Shown: positions 1 to 11,329 of the stretch, in pieces
How positions within the stretch are numbered: position 1 is the first letter of the stretch
Layout of the letters: every line of letters begins with the position of its first letter
Source of the DNA: Liolophura sinensis
Lineage: Eukaryota; Mollusca; Polyplacophora; Chitonida; Chitonidae
Length of the DNA: 64,000 nucleotides
NCBI RefSeq assembly: GCF_032854445.1
Contig: NC_088299.1
Location: 15,805,608-15,869,607 of the forward strand
Direction of reading: 5' to 3'
Notes under the pieces: generated by a model
What the model saw: only the letters and a program-made list of their open reading frames with translations
What the model was told of the DNA's origin: nothing
Database searches by the model: none
Position numbers and translations under genes: made by a program

Positions 1-138
1 TAAAATATTGGCATTCAATTGGCCACAAAACACAATGAAAGAGACAAGGGGTCAGAAGAAAAAAATTACACAGATGTAAAGTTAACTGGTAAGTGCATGT
101 AAAGTCACAGTATCCACAGAAATGAAGGACTACAGTCA

Positions 139-1149
139 TCAGTAGCGAGTGTGGCCACCCTGGGCATCAATGCAAGCAAGCACACGCCTCCGCATTGACG
201 TCGTCAGTCGCCGGATGACGTCAACAGGGATAACGTTCCATAGGTTTAACAGAGCTTCCTCAAGTTCCTGTTGGTTAGTTGGAGGAGGCACCAGCTGTCT
301 CAAACGGCGGTCAAGGTGATCCCAGAGATGCTCAATGGCGTTCATGTCTGGTGAGTTGGCTGGCCAGGGCAACACGATGACGTTTGCGGTCTCGAGGTAG
401 TCTGTAACAATGCGGGCAGTGTGAGGTCTTGCGTTGTCGTGTTGCAAGATCGATCCTCTTGGCTGTCGTTGGAGGAAAGGAACGACGACAGGTCTCAGTA
501 CCTCATCAACGTATCGCTGGCCAGTCAGATTACCTCGCACAATAACCAGCCGCGTCTTCATTGGGTCACAAATCCCTCCCCAAACCATGACGCCTCCGCC
601 TCCAAACGGATTAACCTCTCTTACGCAGTTTGGCGTGAGACGCTCGCCTCTTCGTCGGAAAACTCGAACTCTACCATCGTTCCTGAACAGACAGAACCTG
701 CTCTCGTCTGTAAACAGCACTCTCGCCCAGTCACGTCGCTGCCACCGACGTACAATACGTGCCCATCGCAATCTGCGTTGACGGTGTAAAAGGGTCAAGG
801 CCATCCCACGGAAGGAGCGGTAAGGTCGTAAACCAGCTGAACGAAGACGACGCAGTGTTGTTCTGGGGCTGATGACATGGCCTAGTGCCGTCGCCGCTGT
901 TGACGTCGCCGTGACGAATCGGTTTCGGAGGTGGATCTGCCGGATGTAGCGATCTTCAGCCGCAGTTGTTACCCTCGGTCTTCCCGATCTTGGTCTGTCT
1001 TGGGTCTGGCCTGTCTGATGATAGCGTATCCACAACCTCCTGATGGTGGTTTGGCTGCAGTTGAACGTTCTTGCAATGTGACGTTGCGAAACTCCCATGG
1101 TGGACATACCGATGGCCTGGTCTCGTTGCGCTTGCGTAAGTCTTGGCAT
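139..1149 (-). CDS. Tc1/mariner-family transposase, intact (DD34E)
   Basis: This is an uninterrupted 336-residue transposase, close to the usual Tc1 length of about 340. Such enzymes bind the terminal inverted repeats and cut and paste the element into TA dinucleotides. Residues 1-60 look like the first paired-type helix-turn-helix followed by the GRPR motif (56-59); a second DNA-binding half continues to about residue 115. The catalytic triad is visible: D148 in FTDESRF, D238 in QHDNARPHTA and E273 in SPDMNAIEHLW. There are 34 residues between D238 and E273, the Tc1 spacing. The glycine-rich box MVWGGI is at 188-193, and the protein ends GGHTRY followed by TGA. There is no intron, frameshift or premature stop. 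I could not recognise the terminal inverted repeats; the left one may lie outside the window. It is a transposon gene unrelated to the neighbouring host gene. Whether it is active cannot be judged from one copy. Confidence 0.93.
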   Translation of the reverse strand: MPRLTQAQRDQAIGMSTMGVSQRHIARTFNCSQTTIRRLWIRYHQTGQTQDRPRSGRPRVTTAAEDRYIRQIHLRNRFVTATSTAATALGHVISPRTTLRRLRSAGLRPYRSFRGMALTLLHRQRRLRWARIVRRWQRRDWARVLFTDESRFCLFRNDGRVRVFRRRGERLTPNCVREVNPFGGGGVMVWGGICDPMKTRLVIVRGNLTGQRYVDEVLRPVVVPFLQRQPRGSILQHDNARPHTARIVTDYLETANVIVLPWPANSPDMNAIEHLWDHLDRRLRQLVPPPTNQQELEEALLNLWNVIPVDVIRRLTTSMRRRVLACIDAQGGHTRY

Positions 1150-2068
1150 ACTGTTGGTGTTTTTTCATTCACTGAATGTCTGCTCTTTCGAGCAAGAGTA
1201 TTTATGCAACATTACCGCACGTACATCACGAGCCATGCCTCAAAAGGACGTTTTGCATGTGGTCGCAATTTCACAATTCCAATTGCTACGTTCGTGACGA
1301 TGCGTTCTGGTAGAGGAAATGATGCAGTCATACACTAAGTCCTGCTTAGAATCAAACCCGAAACCGCGCTTTTACTTTTTTTTATGACAAAAAATACGGT
1401 GAAACCTTTCTTTTGCCTGGTAGTTTATCTCCGCACAGTTTTTCTTCATCTTGAGTTCATGGTGGTCTCGTGTTTTCGATGGTAGCCTTCCGACCTTCGC
1501 ACAAGCACATATTCTGCCCACCTTTGCGGGCAACACATTTTTTAGGAAAGTATAAAACATTTTCCCAAAAAAAAAGAGTACAAATACAAATATACCAATA
1601 ACTAACTTGACAATAACATGACAGATACTTCTTATAACACAGTCATATAGGTTTTTAAGAGCTGGATACTTCCAAGGTAGGCCCTATCACTCCCTTTGTG
1701 TTCGAACAATCAGTTAGAACGGTTCAAACTGCTAAAAATAGACTGTTTGTATATTAATTAAAACATCTTTATAGCGGTCTAAATTTAATAAATATACCAG
1801 AAATCTTAAATGTCAACAGTTCATAAGTGGTAACCTTATTATTGTAAATAATGATGATCTGCTTGTCAGGGGGGCCGAAAAAACCGAGAAATCTAACGAT
1901 GTCGGCAGGGAGCAGTCATTATTTTAAAGCAATATCACTACAGAGGCCACTATCTATCTGAGACAATATTTACACTCTCTAGAAAATAAATTATGAGGAT
2001 ATTTTTGTATTTTCGTATTCATTTTGCTATTCATTATTTCGTATATCATTATCCACGTGTGTGGAGGC

Positions 2069-2160
2069 GTATAGAAACTCATAAACTGCATGGGACATAG
2101 ATATTTTAACCTGTACTATAGAAACTCATAAACTGCATGGGACATAGATATTTTAACCTG
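2069..2160. repeat. Tandem duplication, about 46-base unit x2
   Basis: Two adjacent, nearly identical copies contain AACTCATAAACTGCATGGGA and end in ATTTTAACCTGTACT. No coding content is seen. Confidence 0.85.
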
Positions 2161-2513
2161 TACTGTTTACCTGATTTTTCAATATTCCAAGTTTCTGTTT
2201 TTTAACACAAAGCTGATCTCTGGTTATTACTGATCGCATATCAGTTACTAATAAAATTTCCCAGGAGTGCACGTCATATTAATGAAGTTATACGTCGCTT
2301 CCCACACCCTGGTGTCAAGTTACACATGTATGTACTTCACTCGTCAACCATTCGCAGGTGTTAGTATTTAGGATGAGCCCACAAAAGTGACAATAAACCC
2401 TCACGTGTTTTAACACGACAAAATTGTGTATCATTCAGTATTTGGCAGGATTTTCCTTAAAGCAACACGTTTTAACTTTATATATATCTAAATGTCTTTC
2501 TTCATTATCAAAA

Positions 2514-2659
2514 TTTATTTATTTGATTGGGAGGAAACCGTACAGAGCTTGGGGAAACCTACGACCATCCGCAGGTGACAACTCCAGAGGAAGAAAGCAT
2601 GAGATGGACTTGAACTCAACAACGATCGCTCTCCGTGAGAGGCATCTGAGTCAACCGTA
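2514..2659 (-). mobile_element. tRNA-derived SINE, internally deleted copy
   Basis: It starts with the tail-like TTTATTTATTTGATTGG, then jumps directly to GAGGAAACCG. It lacks the segment with the conserved CCAGCATTATGG core that is present in the neighbouring copy. It ends near GAGAGGCATCTGAGTCA. The tail at the low coordinate shows that the element points to the minus strand. It abuts a second copy in the same orientation. Confidence 0.75.
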
Positions 2660-2846
2660 TATTTATTTATTTGACTAGCGTTTTACGCAGTACTCAAGAA
2701 TATTTCACTTATACGGCGGCGGCCAGCATTATGATGAGAGGAAACCGAGCAGAGCGCGGGGGAACCCACGACCATCCCCAGGTTGCTGCCAGACATCTCC
2801 ACGTACGGCAGGAGAGGAAGCCAGCATGAGCTGGACATGCATTCGT
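2660..2846 (-). mobile_element. tRNA-derived SINE, 5'-truncated copy
   Basis: The minus-oriented copy carries the family landmarks TTTATTTATTTGAC, the CGTTTTACGCAGTACTCAAG block, the CGGCGGCCAGCATTATGA core, and GAAGCCAGCATGAGCTGG. It stops before the tRNA-like head. It directly follows the deleted copy at 2514-2659. Confidence 0.85.
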
Positions 2847-3542
2847 ATATGAGAAGACATTCGTATACCAGCAGTCAACACAATGGACGATCCTGGCCAC
2901 AAAACAACGTTTTTTACGATAGTCTGTCTTAATCCCAGATTCATCACAAACCGCCAATGAACTAAGAAAGTACACCACGCAAGACAATAGAACGAATTCA
3001 TACAAAGGGAAGCAGTCACCATGATCACGGAAGTATGCAATGAGAGAGTAAATCAACCAATCATGTACTAAGTACATGTACATATAGATATTTGGGGTCA
3101 TCGCTTAAGTCATTGGCTCACGGATATTGTCTATGAATCCAGCTCTTGCTGCGAAGGTTGCGGCTTAATTTTAAGTTCAGAGGTGTACCAGATATTTGAC
3201 GAAGGACGGTGGTTTAATCCAGCATAGTTCGCAACACTTAAATCTGTCGAAGTTATGGAAATGAAAAAAATCTGAAAAAAAAGTCAAAATCGACTTCATC
3301 ATTTTCAGTCCTCATGCGTTATCTCTGCTAGAGTCGTGTAATCTTTTACAAAGCTTTCTGATCTCGCGCGAAAATGAAAGAACCAAAGCCTTTTCTATTT
3401 CCCTAGACATTTTGTGAGCATTGCTCTTTAATATAGTTGAAATACCGCAATTAAAACTTTTAAAATGTTTATATACATAAATAAATGGTCAGCTGTACAT
3501 GAAGTAAAACATAAAATGCGTAATGAAGACTTTCTGCGATTG

Positions 3543-3546
<4 letters not shown>

Positions 3547-3588
<42 letters not shown>
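3547..3588. repeat. (TA)n microsatellite
   Basis: An uninterrupted alternating TA run of about 42 bases. Confidence 0.95.
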
Positions 3589-3591
<3 letters not shown>

Positions 3592-6500
3592 TTTTTTTTC
3601 CATTTTCGATCCATTCTACCTGTAAAATAGTAACAACTTCCATAATCTCAAAGTCCAGATGTTAATTATAATCTAACAGATTTCACCGGTCTGAAATTAT
3701 TGAAAATGCATCGCATTTAATAAACAACCACGTGAACACAATACAAACGGTCCACCGGCATAAACCTGGTTTATACTGGAATACAACAGGACATTACAGC
3801 GTAGAGGATAAAATCGGCTTTTGGATTATAGGAACTTCAAGACGTTGGGTTATCTGACCAATGACCTTTTGGATCATCGGGTCTTTGGAATATCGAGCCA
3901 ACGCATAACCAAACGGACTTTCTGATTTTCAGGCCAGCAGATTGCCGGACAATAAGATCTCCTTTATGGGCAGCCTTTAGAGGGTTACAAGCTTGGGATA
4001 AATTCACACGGAATTGGATTTTTATGTATCTATGTATTTTACACTGATCTTGTTTAGGAATCCAAGTCAAACAAAAAACACAAATATCTCGTCAAATAAA
4101 TTTATGGGTTAAATTTATGTATTTACATAATACCTATTACACAGAAGAGTAATGTATTTACAGATATCAAATACCTAATGCATGCATTGTCAAATGCATG
4201 CAAGAAACACAAAAGGACGCAACAATAGAATTAGCTGTATCGGTAACATATCATACAATTAGAAGGCCACAATCTTTCATAAAATTTAAACTACACTGAT
4301 TTCACACAATTTCACAAAGTTTAAGCCTGTTACACTTTCAAACTGACAGAAAACTTATTTCTGGCCAATTAATGGTCTACATTTTTGCATGCCGTCTCTG
4401 AAAAGCTACAATGTACGAAAATCCATCCACACGATTTTCAGCGACGAAATTATACAGGGGCTGTTAGTATATCAATTCACTGCACAACACGTTTGATGGG
4501 TTGCTTTATCGCAGTGAAGCAGTCATGGTTCGGATTAAATGTAAAGAGATACATTCCACTGTGTACGGCGAGGGTAGAAAAGCCAAGCTCTACTAACTGT
4601 ATATTACGTAATATTATTTGGTCTTGCAAATTAATGAAAATCATAAAACATTTTACACACAAAAAAATACAATACAATAAAAAAAAATAGCCACTCTTTG
4701 TGTGAATTTAAGAAAGTGCATATTAGATTTACATTCTCAAGAATATACAAGTATACAATCACATGCACAAGGTAAAATACCACATTTTCCAACTTCTTAA
4801 GTTTGCTGTTTGTACAACTTAAAAAAAAAATCAGAAACGTTTATTCCATTAGATAAACAATACGATTAGGAAGGTCTGTATGGCCAGATGTACTTAGATA
4901 GTAGTTTTATAGTCCACACCAAGACTGGACAGGGGCCATATATTTTCATTATCGGTGTATGAGCACGGTTACACCTGCTGAAGAATTTCATCACGGTTTG
5001 CTTATGAAGTACAGACCATCTTATTCTTTAGTAGTGAATGGTGGATGGATCTGGCTGGGTTTAGATAAAGCGCAGAGGTAGAACAAGGTGTACCAAGACC
5101 AAGAGCAATGCATGTAAATGTTCTGTACCATAAACAAGCATTTCCACCAACAATTGTTAAGTTTCCATCACAGTAGGGAAAACGAAATACCTGCAGGACA
5201 ATCATAAGCCCTTAAGTAGACAAACTATCTGGAGCTATACAAGCAGAGGTAGTTTTCAGGGAATCCAAATCGAAATTTACAGATTAGCCTGTTCACAGAC
5301 CAAGAGAGTTTGAAGAATGTTTGTAGGGGTAAAACTTGTGCATGCAATTTCCAGTGCAACTAGAATAATTTTCATTCTGACATAATATCAACATTCACCT
5401 CTGCTTACAGTATATAAGGTGTCCAAGTCACTGATGTTGTAAGTACATCTACAAAGGAGGTCTATGTGGGAACTTCACCGTTTGCCAGATTAGGGTACTT
5501 GAGCAATGCAGCTACAATGGCTTGACCAAAACTTCTTGTCCAGCACCACACGAGGAAAATGTAAGGAAACCACTAACAAATGTGTGTCTTAAAGTGAAAC
5601 AAACCTTAAATATGAAGTAAGGCTCATCATACAGACAACTTAAAGTCAGGCATATATATATACTGTCATTTATTTTTATAGATTTTTGTGAAGAGAATCA
5701 AAGCAGTTTAAAACCTTTGAATTTTAAGGTGAGCTTTATGAACCATGCTATCAGAGTTTAGGAATTCAGACGTCACAAGAAGTATTTCCAACTATAGTCA
5801 CAACACTGAATGTTGTAATAACTCTTTTAACCCAAGAGTAAAAGATTACTGAAATAATGTCCTCAAAAATTCCTATAAAACTCTAGAATTCAAATATCTG
5901 AATGCCTCTGAACACTCTTAAGGAAAATAATTAAAAAATCTAAAAAAATAAATGAAAGTATTTTTACACATAGTTTTCAGTGGTCTGTATGATAAGCCTT
6001 TCTTTACTTTAATGATAATTGTATTGCTCATGATGAAAAGCTGGCTGATGATGTACACACTCTGACATCTTGTCACATACATGTCAGCTCATACTATAAC
6101 ATGTCACAGTAGGGAACTGCTTACCATCCACAACATTCAATTTCACACAGAAGGTATTCTCCTATGCAAAAATATGTATAAGGTAAAATGTAATCACAAA
6201 TATACAGTACAAGTAGCACGTAAAACAAAAGAATAGTTCATCAAAACCACATATATGTAGCGCGCAGAAACAGTTCATCCAAACCATATACAAATAGCTA
6301 TATGCATCATGTATAACAAGAGAACAGTTCATCCAAACCACATTCATGTGGCTACATGTGGATTACTAGATGAATCTGGTTCCTGGAACCATCATATAAA
6401 CACATTTCATATATCAAGGCCTGTGCTTACTATTGGTCCTTTATGTATGATGACGTCAAATAATTGTATTTACCATTTAACATCCAGTCTACCAGATTTC

Positions 6501-7008
6501 ACCAATCTACAGAACAGATTTTGCTTTGCATTCTGAGAAAACTACTAAGTAAACATGCATTCCCAAACAGGTATAGGCCTACCCCAGGATTTAATGGTGA
6601 GACTCACTGGCTGAGAGTTAGCAGATAACACTTGACCCACTGGTAACAGTTTGCTCACAGACCTAAATAATGGATTCCACCACAACTTATAAAGTTATCA
6701 TATACGTGCATGTATGTCTGGTAATATTAAATGAAGTTGCATTATTCGGTGCACATAAACTTTGTCAAAATCTTCATACGATGTGATAAGTTTACAAAAA
6801 CCAAAACATGAGCACTGCGGAAGTTTGTAGTCAGTTTGAAGAAGTCATATTAAAAAGTACAGAGCTAAATTCTTAAAAATGATTGAAAGTACACTTGAAC
6901 ACCGAACCATAATGTATTACCCAATGTTTTACATCGATGATGTTTTAAAACAGTACATTAAGCAGAGTACCTCCCTGGCATCTTTAAATGGAAATAGTTT
7001 ATATTCAG

Positions 7009-7092
7009 AGTTTCAACTGAAAACAATGAAAAATGTGAGTTTTAATTTTGAGTTTCAACTGAAAACAATGAAAAATGTGAGTTTTAATTTTG
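7009..7092. repeat. Tandem duplication, 42-base unit x2
   Basis: GAGTTTCAACTGAAAACAAT and the following AAAAATGTGAG block occur twice back to back with no visible difference, which implies a recent duplication. The 42-base length keeps a short plus-strand frame open, but I see no evidence of a gene. Confidence 0.9.
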
Positions 7093-7213
7093 AGATGATA
7101 GCAGAGGCCATCGAAGAAGAGATAATGTAAGGATGAGCCGGTCAGTGAGCATATTTTGATATACAGCTTCAATCCTTCAATCTCAGAGGTCACTTCTCTT
7201 TGACTGACAGATT

Positions 7214-7219
7214 TATTTT
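7214..7219 (-). terminator. Candidate polyadenylation signal for the distal gene end
   Basis: The plus-strand TTTATT reads AATAAA on the gene strand. It is the first canonical hexamer I find below the stop codon at 7918, about 700 bases downstream. Position alone supports it; no cleavage site is visible. Confidence 0.35.
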
Positions 7220-7299
7220 GAATGCTGCTACCGTCATTTTGAGACTAAATGTGTTAAGCGGATGATGTACATGTAGGACATGGCAGACGTATCCTAACT

Positions 7300-7504
7300 C
7301 CTCAACCTTTTCACATATCAAAGAGCAACTTTCAGTGCAATTTATGCATATTTTTAAGTTGGTTTTGGAGACACAACTACATTGATTGGATTGGCCGGTT
7401 TCACGGTTTCACAAAAAGTATAATTTTGTCAGCCAACACTTAATAATGCCTTCAGAATATGCTTGAATAAACACCTTGCAAACATGTGAAAAGGTTGAAC
7501 AATT
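7300..7504. mobile_element. MITE-like element, CTCAACCTTTTC termini
   Basis: About 200 bases bounded by CTCAACCTTTTCACAT on the left and ATGTGAAAAGGTTGA on the right, an imperfect terminal inverted repeat. The inside contains AGCAACTTTCAGTGCAATTT and GGTTTCACAAAAAGTA, both shared with the copies at 16580 and 19742. There is no coding capacity. It would sit in the 3' untranslated region if the transcript runs to the signal at 7214. Confidence 0.7.
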
Positions 7505-7917
7505 ACATTAGCTAACTTTATAATAAATACAGCTTTGGGTAAGACCACTCTAGTTTCATACACCCTGAACAAATGTTTATACAAAAAAACACTTGCATGT
7601 AAAAAGCTGTCTACTCTACCATAAAACCTGTTAAGTTCTTATTCTAACAACACACCCTCTTACAAATTAACATAAAACCACTAAGCGAATGATGGCAATT
7701 CAACTTAATTTACACTGAAACAATGAATTACCAATTTGGGACCCCAGAGTGATATGGTTTAGTTGATTTATAACATTTACAGATGATAACGACTTGCACA
7801 GATGCACCCTGTAGTGCTGTCGGTTGATGGTTGACAGAAGACACGTTTCCATGGTGATGTGGCTTCATGCAGGTAGTAGGTTGCCACAGCGACAGGGTAC
7901 TGCACTTTCCCGGATGA

Positions 7918-7949
7918 TCACATTTCTGGACGCCTATGGTGCCTCATAC
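7918..7949 (-). CDS. GOLIM4: GOLIM4-like gene, distal last coding exon (HRRPEM end)
   Basis: The acceptor reads TTTATCTTTAG/GTATGAGG. The first two bases complete a codon begun in the exon at 10701-10793, then the frame reads MRHHRRPEM and TGA. The vertebrate GOLIM4 C-terminus, as I remember it, is HRRAEM, so this nine-residue tail is the best evidence that this exon belongs to the gene. The match is short, so the exon rests on the splice acceptor, the phase and the terminal motif together. Sequence below 7918 would be 3' untranslated region. Confidence 0.75.
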
Positions 7950-8992
7950 CTAAAGATAAACCAAAGAAAAAGCACAACTTAAAACAGGATCATTATACAT
8001 GTATTGGAAATGGCTACAGAAGAGGTTTTAGTCCTATGCAACTGGTTACTTTTCATTAAGACATCTACAATGATTGTCATAAAAGAAAAAATCAAAATCC
8101 TGTATAAACTTTTTGTAATTGTATTATTGCTTTATTATTTTGCATAACTGAAATATCACACTTTCAGTGAATCAGGTGCCAGTTACTTATACAACCCTAG
8201 ACCGCAGCTTTTGCCCAGTCATCACCACAAACTGATTTGCCTTTCAGCTACATGTGAAAGGGCACAAGTGAAGTGACACCATGTTTCTGGTTGCTCCAAC
8301 ATGGCACATCCAATGGCTTTTTACTAATTCCTAATTGAAAACTGAATTATACCTATCACCAGATCAGAAAAAAATGGCTGAGGATAACTCTTTTCTAAAC
8401 CAACTAATGTTACCGTATATTCACTCTTATCTTTTCTCCAAAGTTAGGACAGGAGACTGACTTCCAATTCTGGTCTCCTACTGTTACCCCATAGTGCAAT
8501 GGGTTTAAACGATTACTATGTGTTAAAACATGCACGGATGAAGGACACCTAACAACAGCATATTTCTCCTGACTTACTTTCTTCAAAGGCTTTACAGAAG
8601 TAGTAAACAGGAAGAAATTCCACAAGAAGTAATTTGTCAGAATAACATGTTTGTAATAAGGTCTTTAAAGAACTTCAAGATTACTTCAAGGGTTAAATCA
8701 ACCTATCTCTTTATGCTCTCTTCGTCCAGAAAATGTTTTAGGAAACCTGATACAAATACTTGTTATACATTTTTTTTTTTGCTCACGCTGTCCTCTTGCT
8801 TAGAATGTGCTCACATTGTCCTCTTGTTTAGAAGTCCTTCAATATTGTTTAATCTTGCATATATACAAACATTATTTCTGTCCTTTGACAAGAGTCTGTC
8901 CTTGTGGTAGACTGATCTCACAAGCCTACATATTTACAACTGTCTCACTGAAATGCCATGTTGAAGACATCAGTCACAATGCCCCACCCATG

Positions 8993-9440
8993 CACAATAT
9001 ACATACACCAGGCACAATGTCCATACACCTGGCACAATGAACATACACCTGGCACAATATACATACGCCAGGCACAATATACATACACCTGGCACAATGA
9101 ACATACACCTGGCACAATGTACATATGCCAGGCACAATGTACTTACACCTGGCACAATGAACATACACCTGGCACAATGTACATACACCTGGCACAATGT
9201 ACATACACCTGGCACAATATACATACACCTGGCACAATGTACTTACACCTGGCACAATGTACATACACCTGGCACAATGTACATACACCTGGCACAATGT
9301 ACATACACCTGGCACAATGTACATACACCTGGCACAATGTATGTACACCTGACACAATGTACATACAACAGGCATAATGTACATACACCTGGCACAATAT
9401 ATGTACACCTGGCACAATGTACATACACCAATATATACGC
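8993..9440. repeat. Minisatellite, about 20-base unit, about 22 copies
   Basis: Units alternate around ACATACACCTGGCACAATGT, with small changes such as ATATACATAC and CCAGG. Because 20 is not a multiple of three and the unit lacks stops, long frames appear on both strands; they are artefacts of the repeat. Confidence 0.97.
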
Positions 9441-9464
9441 ACACCAGGAATAAGGTTCCTACAC

Positions 9465-9715
9465 CAGGCACAATATACGTACCATGGGCACAATATACAT
9501 GTACATACACCAGGCACAATATACGTACCATGGGCACAATATACATGTACATACACCAGGCACAATATACGTACCATGGGCACAATATACATGTACATAC
9601 ACCAGGCACAATATACGTACCATGGGCACAATATACATGTACATACACAAGGTACAATATACGTACCATGGGCACAATATACATGTACATACACCAGGTA
9701 CAATATACGTGAGAC
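9465..9715. repeat. Minisatellite, 46-base unit, about 5 copies
   Basis: The unit combines CAATATACATGTACATACAC, CAGGCACAATATACGT and ACCATGGGCA. It shares the CAGGCACAATAT core with the 20-base array immediately to its left. It therefore looks like a second, larger repeat grown from two or more variants of the first. Confidence 0.95.
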
Positions 9716-10692
9716 CACCATGAGAAAGATGGATGTTGGCATGAAGACGCCATGAGCATAATAAACACTGACAAGAGGACAGCATGAGCTTAACAGAAGA
9801 AACACCGCGAGCAAGGTGTGTTTTTGTGTTGTCAAGCATGGTGCAACTAAAACAGAGGTCCTCAATAGGTCACATTACTCAAGTGACAGTTGTCATAACA
9901 TGATATTACAGCATCAGCCAAAACAAGGTCAACAAACTAGCCAGTTTATAGGTTGATGAACAAAAATGTAGCCTAAGCCTTACAATGTACCCCTGACCTT
10001 GAACACATCAAATTATAAGATAAATGTAATCATCAAATTCCAGAAGTCAACAAATAACTACATTCTACACATTAAATCTATGGTTAACAATTCTTCCAAC
10101 TTTAGACTTACTCACATTGTTGCCTTTATATTTCGAAATGGCAAGATTATTATGAGAACATAAAAACAATACAGAACAGGCCTCAGGCCTCAATTTCTGC
10201 TGACTACTGATTTGTGTGATCAAATCCAGCTCTGAACTTCAGGCACAGGTTTTTTTTTTCACCATCATTTCAGGTTAATATGTTTGAATATCGCATACAC
10301 AACCAACAAGAAGGGCTATACAAGTAGTGAAGAATCAGGTGACACAAATTCATTGAAGAATCTGCTTCTTACAAACACGTACAAGCAATACTCTTACGGA
10401 ACACACACTAGTTGATTAAATACAACAAATTAAACCGTACAATTACAAAGCGTTCTAAACTGTACATGTTGTACAAGTTGGCTACATTACAAGCATTCAA
10501 GGCAAAAGAAACAGACATATGACATATTGCTAACACAATAACCTTCAGCAAATGTTGGCTGAGGACTAATACAGTTACTTTATGACCTGCTCTAATGAAA
10601 GACTAGACAGCAAGAATACAGAAATTCTGGTCGATCTGAACTGTATAGAGTTATATGTGTGTATATGCTGCTATTAAACAGGAATTAATAGG

Positions 10693-10701
10693 TTAATGAC
10701 C
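10693..10701 (-). other. In-frame stop if the weak donor is not used
   Basis: Reading through the G/GTCATT donor of the exon at 10701-10793 gives GGT CAT TAA, so an unspliced message would end in ADFGH. Splicing instead gives ADFGMRHHRRPEM. The two outcomes differ only in the last residues. Confidence 0.55.
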
Positions 10702-10793
10702 AAAATCTGCTGGGTGTTGTTCGTCTTCTGCATCATCTTCATCCTCTACCTCCTCTTCATCTTCATAATAATTGTCCTTATCCACTTGAACAC
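10701..10793 (-). CDS. GOLIM4: GOLIM4-like gene, acidic tail exon
   Basis: The acceptor is CCCTTGTTTCAG/GTGTTC, entered in phase 1. The frame reads VQVDKDNYYEDEEEVEDEDD and then AEDEQHPADF, ending with one spare base at G/GTCATT. That leaves phase 1, which fits the exon at 7949 exactly. The acidic YYEDEEEVEDED run matches the position of the EEHYEEEEEEE stretch near the end of vertebrate GOLIM4. The exon is 93 bases, a multiple of three. Confidence 0.82.
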
Positions 10794-11040
10794 CTGAAAC
10801 AAGGGCACCAAATTCTGGTCCTGAAATCCACATGAGCACTAACCCAGTTGCCTCCCCTGTCCTATACTACATTCAACAACATACACATAAAGGGTACCCA
10901 AATTTTAAAAAGTTCTGAAGAAATGGTAGGTATAGAAAAGTATTGTAGGTCTTACATTAAGACTGCAGATGAATTTTGTAAAGAGTTATCTTCATATTGC
11001 ACTCATCAAAACATTTCAGTGCACAAACCCCATTTGGATA

Positions 11041-11165
11041 ATATGTATACATAATGAAAGCATTACATGTGAATGTATACATAATGAAAGCATTACATGT
11101 GAATGTACACATAATGAAAGCATCACATGTGAATGTACACATAATGAAAGCATCACATGTGAATG
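11041..11165. repeat. Minisatellite, 30-base unit, about 4 copies
   Basis: Unit GAATGTATACATAATGAAAG followed by CATTACATGT. The first two copies read TATACATAATGAAAGCATT and the last two CACATAATGAAAGCATC, so whole units were duplicated in pairs. Confidence 0.95.
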
Positions 11166-11329
11166 CACTACATTTGTACAACATTCTCTAAATGCTTATC
11201 CACAGATAAAATTAAATATTTTCTTGGACAATATTCTTCAAATTTGTTCTCTCTTCCAAGAAAGAGTTAAATTATTGCAATTTAGCCAAATGTTTGACTG
11301 CTTAGATGATCAGGCAATGCTGACCCCAA

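Larger units (their letters stand above)
1150..7213. other. 3' flank of the GOLIM4-like gene, no host gene seen
   Basis: Apart from two SINE fragments, one TA microsatellite and two short duplications listed separately, this AT-rich stretch shows no exon-like sequence that I could support on either strand. The open frames in it are short, lack family resemblance and have no convincing splice sites. A distal 3' untranslated region of the minus-strand gene could extend into its right end. Confidence 0.5.
7950..10700 (-). other. Intron before the last coding exon (about 2.75 kb)
   Basis: It holds the minisatellite at 8993-9715 and otherwise AT-rich sequence without supported exons. The gene-strand donor next to the exon at 10701 is G/GTCATT, the weakest in the gene. 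Confidence 0.65.

Noticed and set aside
421-789. Plus-strand frames of about 120 codons
   Set aside because: Antisense shadows of the Tc1 transposase, which has clear catalytic motifs on the other strand.
3770-3990. Repeated GGATTATAGG / GGATCATCGGG phrases
   Set aside because: The likeness is too weak and irregular to call a tandem repeat or an element by eye.
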